DNA from: Ascidia mentula
Taxonomy: Eukaryota; Chordata; Ascidiacea; Phlebobranchia; Ascidiidae
DNA: 64,000 bases
Reading direction: 5' to 3'
Assembly (NCBI GenBank): GCA_947561715.1
Contig: OX387202.1
Location: 8,073,001-8,137,000 of the forward strand
The notes beneath the pieces were generated by a model. That model made no database searches, was not told the DNA's origin, and worked only from the letters and a program-made list of their open reading frames with translations. A program made the position numbers and the translations under genes. Below are positions 1 to 10,750 of the stretch, one piece after another; position 1 is the stretch's first letter, and every line of letters begins with the position of its first letter.

Positions 1-59
1 ACAACGTATGTAATTATGAGATTTCAGCACTTGTCCATTTTGCAGTATATGACTTTTCG

Positions 60-197
60 ATGAAAAATATTTTTTTGCAGTACAAGCTTTATTATACAGT
101 GGAAAACGCTGATACTCCAGTATTGCTTTTGCGGTTGCACAACGTATGTAACTATGCGATTTCAGCACTTGTCCATTTTGCAGTATATGACTTTTCG
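60..197 (+). repeat. Representative consensus monomer (138 bp)
   Basis: This unit matches the commonest variant and serves as the reference register. Composition counted by hand is A 38, C 24, G 25, T 51, with five CpG. Internal landmarks are a 12-bp perfect palindrome AAAAATATTTTT (63-74), HindIII AAGCTT at unit nt 25-30 (84-89), a near-palindrome ATACTCCAGTAT (112-123), a near-palindrome GTTGCACAAC (134-143) and GTATGT (144-149). The chief variable sites are unit codon 2 region (ATG, ATA or ACA before AAAAAT), nt 10-18 (ATTTTTTTG, AATTTTTTT or ATTTTTTTT), codon 25 (CGG or TGG), codons 32-33 (TAT or TGT followed by GCG, GAG, GCA or CAG) and codon 42 (GTA or GTG). The choice of ATG as unit start is only a convenience. 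Confidence 0.97.
63..74. other. A/T palindrome of the monomer (first full copy)
   Basis: AAAAATATTTTT is its own reverse complement and is followed by further T. It recurs about every 138 bp in monomers of the ATTTTTTTGCAG class. The other main class (AATTTTTTTCAG) loses the perfect symmetry. A-tracts repeated at fixed spacing are known to favour DNA curvature in satellites. Whether this one bends was not computed. Confidence 0.7.
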
Positions 198-1659
198 ATG
201 AAAAATATTTTTTTGCAGTACAAGCTTTATTATACAGTGGAAAACGCTGATACTCCAGTATTGCTTTTGCGGTTGCACAACGTATGTAACTATGCGATTT
301 CAGCACTTGTCCATTTTGCAGTATATGACTTTTCGATGAAAAATATTTTTTTGCAGTACAAGCTTTATTATACAGTGGAAAACGCTGATACTCCAGTATT
401 GCTTTTGCGGTTGCACAACGTATGTAACTGTGCAATTTCAGCACTTGTCCATTTTGCAGTATATGACTTTTCGATAAAAAATATTTTTTTGCGGTAAAAG
501 CTTTATTATACATTGGAAAACGCTGATACTCCAGTATTGCTTTTGTGGTTGCACAACGTCTGTAACTATGCGATTTCAGCACTTGTCCATTTTGCAGTAT
601 ATGACTTTTCGATGAAAAATATTTTTTTGCAGTACAAGCTTTATTATACAGTGGAAAACGCTGATACTACAGTATTGCTTTTGCGGTTGCACAACGTATG
701 TAACTATGAGATTTCAGCACTTGTCCATTTTGCAGTGTATGACTTTTCGATAAAAAATATTTTTTTTCAGTACAAGCTTTATTTTACAGTGGAAAACGCT
801 GGTACTCCAGTATTGCCTTTGCGGTTGCCCAACGTATGTGACTGTGCGATTTCAGCACTTGTCCATTTTGCAGTATATGACTTTTCGATGAAAAATATTT
901 TTTTGCAGTACAAGCTTTATTATACAGTGGAAAACGCTGATACTCCAGTATTGCTTTTGCGGTTGCACAACGTATGTAACTATGAGATTTCAGCACTTGT
1001 CCATTTTGCTGTGTATGACTTTTCGATAAAAAATAATTTTTTCAGTACAAGCTTTATTATACAGTGGAAAACGCTGATACTCCAGTATTGCTTTTGCGGT
1101 TGCACAACGTATGCAACTGTGCGATTTCAGCACTTGTCCGTTTTGCAGTATATGACTTTTCGATAAAAAATAATTTTTTTCAGTACAAGCTTTATTTTAC
1201 AGTGGAAAACGCTGGTACTCCAGTATTGCCTTTGCGGTTGCACAACGTATGTAACTGTGCGATTTCAGCACTTGTCCATTTTGCAGTATATGACTTTTCG
1301 ATGAAAAATATTTTTTTGCAGTACAAGCTTTATTATACAGTGGAAAACGCTGATACTCCAGTATTGCTTTTGCGGTTGCACAACGTATGTAACTATGAGA
1401 TTTCAGCACTTGTCCATCTTGCAGTGTATGACTTTTCGACAAAAAATAATTTTTTTCAGTACAAGCTTTATTATACAGTGGAAAACGCTGATACTCCAGT
1501 ATTGCTTTTGTGGTTGCACAACGTCTGTAACTATGCGATTTCAGCACTTGTCCATTTTGCAGTATATGACTTTTCGATGAAAAATATTTTTTTGCAGTAC
1601 AAGCTTTATTATACAGTGGAAAACGCTGATACTCCAGTATTGCTTTTGCGGTTGCACAA

Positions 1660-2820
1660 CGTATGTAACTATGCGATTTCAGCACTTGTCCATTTTGCAG
1701 TATATGACTTTTCGATGAAAAATAATTTTTTTCAGTACAAGCTTTATTATACAGTGGAAAACGCTGATACTCCAGTATTGCTTTTGCGGTTGCACAACGT
1801 ATGTAACTATGCGATTTCAGCACTTGTCCATTTTGCAGTATATGACTTTTCGATGAAAAATATTTTTTTGCAGTACAAGCTTTATTATACAGTGGAAAAC
1901 GCTGATACTCCAGTATTACTTTTGCGGTTGCACAACGTATGTAACTATGAGATTTCAGCACTTGTCCATTTTGCAGTGTATGACTTTTCGACAAAAAATA
2001 ATTTTTTTCAGAACAAGCTTTATTATACAGTGGAAAACGCTGATACTCCAGTATTGCTTTTGCGGTTGCACAACGTATGTAACTATGAGATTTTAGCACT
2101 TGTCCATTTTGCAGTGTATGACTTTTCGATAAAAAATAAATTTTTTCAGTACAAGCTTTATTATACAGTGGAAAACGCTGATACTCCAGTATTGCTTTTG
2201 TGGTTGCACAACGTATGTAACTGTGCGATTTCAGCACTTGTCCATTTTGCAGTATATGACTTTTCGATGAAAAATATTTTTTTGCAGTACAAGCTTTATT
2301 ATACAGTGGAAAACGCTGATACTCCAGTATTGCTTTTGCGGTTGCACAACGTATGTAACTATGCGATTTCAGCACTTGTCCATTTTGCAGTATATGACTT
2401 TTCGATGAAAAATATTTTTTTTCAGTACAAGCTTTATTTTTCAGTGGAAAACGCTGATACTCCAGTATTGCTTTTGCGGTTGCACAAAGTATGTAACTAT
2501 GCAATTTCAGCACTTGTCCATTTTGCAGTATATGACTTTTCGATGAAAAATATTTTTTTGCAGTACCAGCTTTATTATACAGTGGAAAACGCTGATACTC
2601 CAGTATTGCTTTTGCGGTTGCACAACGTATGTAACTATGAGATTTCAGCACTTGTCCATTTTGCAGTGTATGACTTTTCGACAAAAAATAATTTTTTTCA
2701 GTACAAGTTTTATGATACAGTGGAAAATGCTGATACTCCAGTATTGCTTTTGCGGTTGCACAACGTATGTAACTATGCGATTTCAGCACTTGTCCATTTT
2801 GCAGTATATGACTTTTCGAT
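1660..2820 (+). repeat. HOR segment, copy 1 of a pair 3,587 bp apart
   Basis: About eight monomers share the ordered variants of 5,247-6,407. Markers include CAGAACAAG at 2009 against 5596, GAGATTTTAGC (GAG at 2087 against 5674), a TTTTTCAGTGG unit with CACAAAGTATG, and CAGTACCAGC. The offset of 3,587 bp is 26 units minus 1 bp. One visible difference is TTTTTTTTCAG in this copy at about 2412 against TTTTTTTGCAG in the other. Confidence 0.85.
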
Positions 2821-3923
2821 GAAAAATATTTTTTTGCTGTACAAGCTTTATTATACAGTGGAAAACGCTGATACTCCAGTATTCCTTTTGCGGTTGCACA
2901 ACGTATGTAACTATGCGATTTCAGCACTTGTCCATTTTGCAGTATATGACTTTTCGATGAAAAATATTTTTTTGCTGTACAAGCTTTATTATACAGTGGA
3001 AAACGCTGATACTCCAGTATTGCTTTTGCGGTTGCACAACGTATGTAACTATGCGATTTCAGCACTTGTCCATTTTGCAGTATATGAATTTTCGATGAAA
3101 AATATTTTTTTTGCAGTACAAGCTTTATTATACCGTGGAAAACGCTGATACTCCAGTATTGCTTTTGCGGTTGCACAACGTCTGTAACTATGCGATTTCA
3201 GCACTTGTCCATTTTGCAGTATATGACTTTTCGATGAAAAATATTTTTTTGCAGTACAAGTTTTATTATACAGTGGAAAACGCTGATACTCCAGTATTGC
3301 TTTTGCGGTTGCACAACGTATGTAACTGTGCGATTTCAGCACTTGTCCATTTTGCAGTATATGACTTTTCGATGCAAAATAATTTTTTTCAGTACAAGCT
3401 TTATTATACAGTGGAAAGCGCTGGTACTCCAGTATTGCTTTTGCGGTTGCACAACGTATGTAACTGAGCGATTTCAGCACTTGTCCATTTTGCAGTATAT
3501 GACTTTTCGATGAAAAATATTTTTTTGCTGTACAAGCTTTATTATACAGTGGAAAACGTTGATACTCCAGTATTGCTTTTGCGGTTGCACAACGTATGTA
3601 ACTATGCGATTTCAGCACTTGTCCATTTTGCAGTATATGACTTTTCGATGAAAAATATTTTTTTGCAGTACAAGCTTTATTTTTCAGTGGAAAACGCTGA
3701 TACTCCAGTATTGCTTTTGCGGTTGCACAACGTATGTAACTATGCAATTTCAGCACTTGTCCATTTTGCAGTATATGACTTTTCGATGAAAAATATTTTT
3801 TTGCAGTACCAGCTTTATTATACAGTGGAAAACGCTGATACTCCAGTATTGCTTTTGCGGTTGCACAACGTATGTAACTATGAGATTTCAGCACTTGTCC
3901 ATTTTGCAGTGTATGACTTTTCG

Positions 3924-4473
3924 ACAAAAAATAATTTTTTCAGTACAAGCTTTATTATACAGTGGAAAACGCTGATACTCCAGTATTGCGTTTGCGGTTG
4001 CACAACGTATGTAACTGTGCAATTTCAGCACTTGTCCATTTTGCAGTATATGACTTTTCGATGAAAAATATTTTTTTGCAGTACAAGCTTTATTGTACAG
4101 TGGAAAACGCTGATACTCCAGTATTGCTTTTGCGGTTGCACAACGTATGTAACTATGCGATTTCAGCACTTGTCCATTTTGCAGTGTATGACTTTTCGAC
4201 AAAAAATAATTTTTTCAGTACAAGCTTTATTATACAGTGGAAAACGCTGATACTCCAGTATTGCGTTTGCGGTTGCACAACGTATGTAACTGTGCAATTT
4301 CAGCACTTGTCCATTTTGCAGTATATGACTTTTCGATGAAAAATATTTTTTTGCAGTACAAGCTTTATTGTACAGTGGAAAACGCTGATACTCCAGTATT
4401 GCTTTTGCGGTTGAACAACGTATGTAACTATGCGATTTCAGCACTTGTCCATTTTGCAGTATATGACTTTTCG
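3924..4473 (+). repeat. Dimeric HOR, two copies of 275 bp
   Basis: Two consecutive two-monomer blocks (3924-4198 and 4199-4473) share an ACAAAAAATAA start, a T run shortened by one base, TTGCGTTTGCGG and TTATTGTACAG. Because of the 1-bp deletion the period is 275 rather than 276 bp. Copy 2 differs by TTGAACAAC instead of TTGCACAAC. The shared deletion shows that the dimer was duplicated as a block. Confidence 0.88.
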
Positions 4474-4899
4474 ATGAAAAATATTTTTTTGCAGTACAAG
4501 CTTTATTATACAGTGGAAAACGCTGATACTCCATTATTGCTTTTGCGGTTGCACAACGTATGTAACTGTGCGATTTCAGCACTTGTCCATTTTGCAGTAT
4601 ATGACTTTTCGATGAAAAATATTAATTTGCAGTACAAGCTTTATTATACAGTGGAAAACGTTGATACTCCAGTATTGCTTTTGCGGTTGCACAACGTATG
4701 TAACTATGCGATTTCAGCACTTGTCCATTTTGCAGTATATGACTTTTCGATGAAAAATATTTTTTTGCAGTACAAGCTTTATTATACAGTGGAAAACGCT
4801 GATACTCCAGTATTGCTTTTGCGGTTGCACAACGTATGTAACTATGCGATTTCAGCACTTGTCCATTTTGCAGTATATGACTTTTCGATGAAAAATATT

Positions 4900-6410
4900 T
4901 TTTTGCAGTACAAGCTTTATTTTTCAGTGGAAAACGCTGATACTCCAGTATTGCTTTTGCGGTTGCACAAAGTATGTAACTATGCAATTTCAGCACTTGT
5001 CCATTTTGCAGTATATGACTTTTCGATGAAAAATATTTTTTTGCAGTACCAGCTTTATTATACAGTGGAAAACGCTGATACTCCAGTATTGCTTTTGCGG
5101 TTGCACAACGTATGTAACTATGAGATTTCAGCACTTGTCCATTTTGCAGTGTATGACTTTTCGACAAAAAATAATTTTTTTCAGTACAAGCTTTATGATA
5201 CAGTGGAAAACGCTGATACTCCAGTATTGCTTTTGCGGTTGCACAACGTATGTAACTATGCGATTTCAGCACTTGTCCATTTTGCAGTATATGACTTTTC
5301 GATGAAAAATAATTTTTTTCAGTACAAGCTTTATTATACAGTGGAAAACGCTGATACTCCAGTATTGCTTTTGCGGTTGCACAACGTATGTAACTATGCG
5401 ATTTCAGCACTTGTCCATTTTGCAGTATATGACTTTTCGATGAAAAATATTTTTTTGCAGTACAAGCTTTATTATACAGTGGAAAACGCTGATACTCCAG
5501 TATTACTTTTGCGGTTGCACAACGTATGTAACTATGAGATTTCAGCACTTGTCCATTTTGCAGTGTATGACTTTTCGACAAAAAATAATTTTTTTCAGAA
5601 CAAGCTTTATTATACAGTGGAAAACGCTGATACTCCAGTATTGCTTTTGCGGTTGCACAACGTATGTAACTATGAGATTTTAGCACTTGTCCATTTTGCA
5701 GTGTATGACTTTTCGATAAAAAATAAATTTTTTCAGTACAAGCTTTATTATACAGTGGAAAACGCTGATACTCCAGTATTGCTTTTGTGGTTGCACAACG
5801 TATGTAACTGTGCGATTTCAGCACTTGTCCATTTTGCAGTATATGACTTTTCGATGAAAAATATTTTTTTGCAGTACAAGCTTTATTATACAGTGGAAAA
5901 CGCTGATACTCCAGTATTGCTTTTGCGGTTGCACAACGTATGTAACTATGCGATTTCAGCACTTGTCCATTTTGCAGTATATGACTTTTCGATGAAAAAT
6001 ATTTTTTTGCAGTACAAGCTTTATTTTTCAGTGGAAAACGCTGATACTCCAGTATTGCTTTTGCGGTTGCACAAAGTATGTAACTATGCAATTTCAGCAC
6101 TTGTCCATTTTGCAGTATATGACTTTTCGATGAAAAATATTTTTTTGCAGTACCAGCTTTATTATACAGTGGAAAACGCTGATACTCCAGTATTGCTTTT
6201 GCGGTTGCACAACGTATGTAACTATGAGATTTCAGCACTTGTCCATTTTGCAGTGTATGACTTTTCGACAAAAAATAATTTTTTTCAGTACAAGTTTTAT
6301 GATACAGTGGAAAATGCTGATACTCCAGTATTGCTTTTGCGGTTGCACAACGTATGTAACTATGCGATTTCAGCACTTGTCCATTTTGCAGTATATGACT
6401 TTTCGATGAA
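4900..6410 (+). repeat. 8-mer HOR, shift 1,104 bp
   Basis: The ordered variants TTTTTCAGTGG, CACAAAGTATG, CAGTACCAGC, GAG plus ACAAAAAAT, and TTTATGATACAG at about 4.9-5.3 kb recur at 6.0-6.4 kb, 1,104 bp (8 units) later. Copy 2 carries CAAGTTTTATG where copy 1 has CAAGCTTTATG. The same cassette is also present at about 2.4-2.8 kb. Confidence 0.82.
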
Positions 6411-6679
6411 AAATAATTTTTTTCAGTACATGCTTTATTATACAGTGGAAAACGCTGGTACTCCAGTATTGCTTTTGCGGTTGCACAACGTATGTAACTA
6501 TGAGATTTTAGCACTTGTCCATTTTGCAGTGTATGACTTTTCGATAAAAAATAAATTTTTTCAGTACAAGCTTTATTATACAGTGGAAAACGCTGATACT
6601 CCAGTATTGCTTTTGTGGTTGCACAACGTATGTAACTGTGGGATTTCAGCACTTGTCCATTTTGCAGTATATGACTTTT

Positions 6680-9170
6680 CGATGAAAAATATTTTTTTGC
6701 AGTACAAGCTTTATTGTACAGAGGAAAACGCTGATACTCCAGTATTGCTTTTGCGGTTGAACAACGTATGTAACTATGAGATTTTAGCACTTGTCCATTT
6801 TGCAGTGTATGACTTTTCGATAAAAAATAATTTTTTTCAGTACAAGTTTTATTATACAGTGGAAAACGCTGATACTCCAGTATTGCTTTTTCGGTTGCAC
6901 AACGTATGTAACTGTGCGATTTCAGCACTTGTCCATTTTGCAGTATATGACTTTTCGATGCAAAATAATTTTTTTCAGTACAAGCTTTATTATACAGTGG
7001 AAAACGCTGGTACTCCAGTATTGCTTTTGCGGTTGCACAACGTATGTAACTGAGCGATTTCAGCACTTGTCCATTTTGCAGTATATGATTTTTCGATGAA
7101 AAATATTTTTTTGCAGTACAAGCTTTATTATACAGTGGAAAACGCTGATACTCCAGTATTGCGTTTGCGGTTGCACAACGTATGTAACTGTGCAATTTCA
7201 GCACTTGTCCATTTTGCAGTATATGATTTTTCGATGAAAAATATTTTTTTGCAGTACAAGCTTTATTATACAGTGGAAAACGCTGATACTCCAGTATTGC
7301 TTTTTCGGTTGCACAACGTATGTAACTGTGCTATTTCAGCACTTGTCCATTTTGCAGTATATGACTTTTCGATGCAAAATAATTTTTTTCAGTACAAGCT
7401 TTATTATACAGTGGAAAACGCTGGTACTCCAGTATTGCTTTTGTGGTTGCACAACGTATGTAACTGTGGGATTTCAGCACTTGTCCATTTTGCAGTATAT
7501 GACTTTTCGATGAAAAATATTTTTTTGCAGTACAAGCTTTATTGTACAGAGGAAAACGCTGATACTCCAGTATTGCTTTTGCGGTTGAACAACGTATGTA
7601 ACTATGAGATTTTAGCACTTGTCCATTTTGCAGTGTATGACTTTTCGATAAAAAATAATTTTTTTCAGTACAAGTTTTATTATACAGTGGAAAACGCTGA
7701 TACTCCAGTATTGCTTTTTCGGTTGCACAACGTATGTAACTGTGCGATTTCAGCACTTGTCCATTTTGCAGTATATGACTTTTCGATGCAAAATAATTTT
7801 TTTCAGTACAAGCTTTATTATACAGTGGAAAACGCTGGTACTCCAGTATTGCTTTTGCGGTTGCACAACGTATGTAACTGAGCGATTTCAGCACTTATCC
7901 ATTTTGCAGTATATGATTTTTCGATGAAAAATATTTTTTTGCAGTACAAGCTTTATTATACAGTGGAAAACGCTGATACTCCAGTATTGCGTTTGCGGTT
8001 GCACAACGTATGTAACTGTGCAATTTCAGCACTTGTCCATTTTGCAGTATATGATTTTTCGATGAAAAATATTTTTTTGCAGTACAAGCTTTATTATACA
8101 GTGGAAAACGCTGATACTCCAGTATTGCTTTTTCGGTTGCACAACGTATGTAACTGTGCTATTTCAGCACTTGTCCATTTTGCAGTATATGACTTTTCGA
8201 TGCAAAATAATTTTTTTCAGTACAAGCTTTATTATACAGTGGAAAACGCTGGTACTCCAGTATTGCTTTTGTGGTTGCACAACGTATGTAACTGTGGGAT
8301 TTCAGCACTTGTCCATTTTGCAGTATATGACTTTTCGATGAAAAATATTTTTTTGCAGTACAAGCTTTATTGTACAGAGGAAAACGCTGATACTCCAGTA
8401 TTGCTTTTGCGGTTGAACAACGTATGTAACTATGAGATTTTAGCACTTGTCCATTTTGCAGTGTATGACTTTTCGATAAAAAATAATTTTTTTCAGTACA
8501 AGTTTTATTATACAGTGGAAAACGCTGATACTCCAGTATTGCTTTTTCGGTTGCACAACGTATGTAACTGTGCGATTTCAGCACTTGTCCATTTTGCAGT
8601 ATATGACTTTTCGATGCAAAATAATTTTTTTCAGTACAAGCTTTATTATACAGTGGAAAACGCTGGTACTCCAGTATTGCTTTTGCGGTTGCACAACGTA
8701 TGTAACTGAGCGATTTCAGCACTTGTCCATTTTGCAGTATATGATTTTTCGATGAAAAATATTTTTTTGCAGTACAAGCTTTATTATACAGTGGAAAACG
8801 CTGATACTCCAGTATTGCGTTTGCGGTTGCACAACGTATGTAACTGTGCAATTTCAGCACTTGTCCATTTTGCAGTATATGATTTTTCGATGAAAAATAT
8901 TTTTTTGCAGTACAAGCTTTATTATACAGTGGAAAACGCTGATACTCCAGTATTGCTTTTTCGGTTGCACAACGTATGTAACTGTGCTATTTCAGCACTT
9001 GTCCATTTTGCAGTATATGACTTTTCGATGCAAAATAATTTTTTTCAGTACAAGCTTTATTATACAGTGGAAAACGCTGGTACTCCAGTATTGCTTTTGC
9101 GGTTGCACAACGTATGTAACTGAGCGATTTCAGCACTTGTCCATTTTGCAGTATATGACTTTTCGATGAA
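6680..9170 (+). repeat. 6-mer HOR, 828-bp unit
   Basis: Full six-monomer copies lie at 7096-7923 and 7924-8751, with a partial copy before them (from about 6.68 kb) and another after them (8752 to about 9.17 kb). The order within a copy is a TTGCGTTTG unit, a TTTTTCGG unit with TGCTATTTC, an ATGCAAAAT unit with TGTGGTTG and TGTGGGATT, a TGTACAGAGG unit with TTGAACAAC, an AAGTTTTATT unit, and an ATGCAAAAT unit ending TAACTGAGCG. The only difference I saw between the two full copies is CACTTATCC at about 7893. The in-frame TGA in TAACTGAGCG is amplified with the unit (7051, 7879, 8707). Confidence 0.92.
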
Positions 9171-9279
9171 AAATATTTTTTTGCAGTACAAGCTTTATTG
9201 TACAGAGGAAAACGCTGATACTCCAGTATTGCTTTTGCGGTTGCACAACGTATGTAACTGAGCGATTTCAGCACTTGTC

Positions 9280-9300
9280 CATTTTGCATTATGACTTTTC
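9280..9300 (+). repeat. 2-bp deletion inside a monomer
   Basis: The usual GCAGTATATGAC reads GCATTATGAC here, so the monomer is 136 bp and the unit phase shifts by 2. This is the only multi-base length change I found in the window. It lies at the right-hand edge of the 6-mer block and shifts the 6914/7742/8570 series to 9396. Confidence 0.9.
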
Positions 9301-9439
9301 GATAAAAAATAATTTTTTTCAGTACAAGTTTTATTATACAGTGGAAAACGCTGATACTCCAGTATTGCTTTTTCGGTTGCACAACGTATGTAACTGTGCG
9401 ATTTCAGCACTTGTCCATTTTGCAGTATATGACTTTTCG

Positions 9440-10750
9440 ATGCAAAATAATTTTTTTCAGTACAAGCTTTATTATACAGTGGAAAACGCTGGTACTCCAG
9501 TATTGCTTTTGCGGTTGCACAACGTATGTAACTGAGCGATTTCAGCACTTGTCCATTTTGCAGTATATGATTTTTCGATGAAAAATATTTTTTTGCAGTA
9601 CAAGCTTTATTATACAGTGGAAAACGCTGATACTCCAGTATTGCGTTTGCGGTTGCACAACGTATGTAACTGTGCAATTTCAGCACTTGTCCATTTTGCA
9701 GTATATGACTTTTCGATGAAAAATATTTTTTTGCAGTACAAGCTTTATTGTACAGTGGAAAACGCTGATACTCCAGTATTGCTTTTGCGGTTGAACAACG
9801 TATGTAACTATGCGATTTCAGCACTTGTCCATTTTGCAGTATAAGACTTTTCGATGAAAAATATTTTTTTGCAGTACAAGCTTTATTATACAGTGGAAAA
9901 CGCTGATACTCCAGTATTGCTTTTGCGGTTGCACAACGTATGTAACTATGAAATTTCAGCACTTGTCCATTTTGCAGTGTATGACTTTTCGATAAAAAAT
10001 AATTTTTTTCAGTACAAGCTTTATTATACAGTGGAAAACGCTGATACTCCAGTATTGCTTTTTCGGTTGCACAACGTATGTAACTGTGCGATTTCAGCAC
10101 TTGTCCATTTTGCAGTGTATGACTTTTCGATGCAAAATAATTTTTTTCAGAACAAGCTTTATTATACAGTGGAAAACGCTGGTACTCCAGTATTCCTTTT
10201 GCGGTTGCACAACGTATGTAACTGAGCGATTTCAGCACTTGTCCATTTTGCAGTATATGATTTTTCGATGAAAAATATTTTTTTGCAGTACAAGCTTTAT
10301 TATACAGTGGAAAACGCTGATACTCCAGTATTGCGTTTGCGGTTGCACAACGTATGTAACTGTGCAATTTCAGCACTTGTCCATTTTGCAGTATATGACT
10401 TTTCGATGAAAAATATTTTTTTGCAGTACAAGCTTTATTGTACAGTGGAAAACGCTGATACTCCAGTATTGCTTTTGCGGTTGAACAACGTATGTAACTA
10501 TGCGATTTCAGCACTTGTCCATTTTGCAGTATATGACTTTTCGATGAAAAATATTTTTTTGCAGTACAAGCTTTATTATACAGTGGAAAACGCTGATACT
10601 CCAGTATTGCTTTTGCGGTTGCACAACGTATGTAACTATGAGATTTCAGCACTTGTCCATTTTGCAGTGTATGACTTTTCGATAAAAAATAATTTTTTTC
10701 AGTACAAGCTTTATTATACAGTGGAAAACGCTGATACTCCAGTATTGCTT
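9440..10750 (+). repeat. 5-mer HOR, 690-bp unit
   Basis: Landmarks at 9396, 9578 and 9854 recur at 10086, 10268 and 10544, an exact 690-bp (5-unit) shift. The unit contains the ATGCAAAAT monomer with TAACTGAGCG, a TTGCGTTTG monomer, a TGTACAGTGG monomer with TTGAACAAC, a consensus-like monomer and an ATAAAAAATAA monomer. Private changes include TATAAGAC at about 9841 in copy 1, and CAGAACAAG and TATTCCTTT at 10.15-10.20 kb in copy 2. Confidence 0.87.

Noticed and set aside
60-197. CRISPR-like regular repeats
   Set aside because: Repeat units are contiguous 138-bp monomers with no unique spacers, and there are no cas genes.
193-215. CENP-B box
   Set aside because: The unit has TTCG followed four bases later by A (as in TTCGNNNNA) but lacks the required CGGG; it reads TATT instead. 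At best it is a half match, expected by chance.
4237-7053. Plus-strand open frames of up to 1,098 codons with a hydrophobic repeat that could be read as membrane or antigen repeats
   Set aside because: Same artefact. Amino-acid changing variants are frequent and the ends of these frames fall at HOR-amplified TAA or TGA changes or at 1-bp indels.
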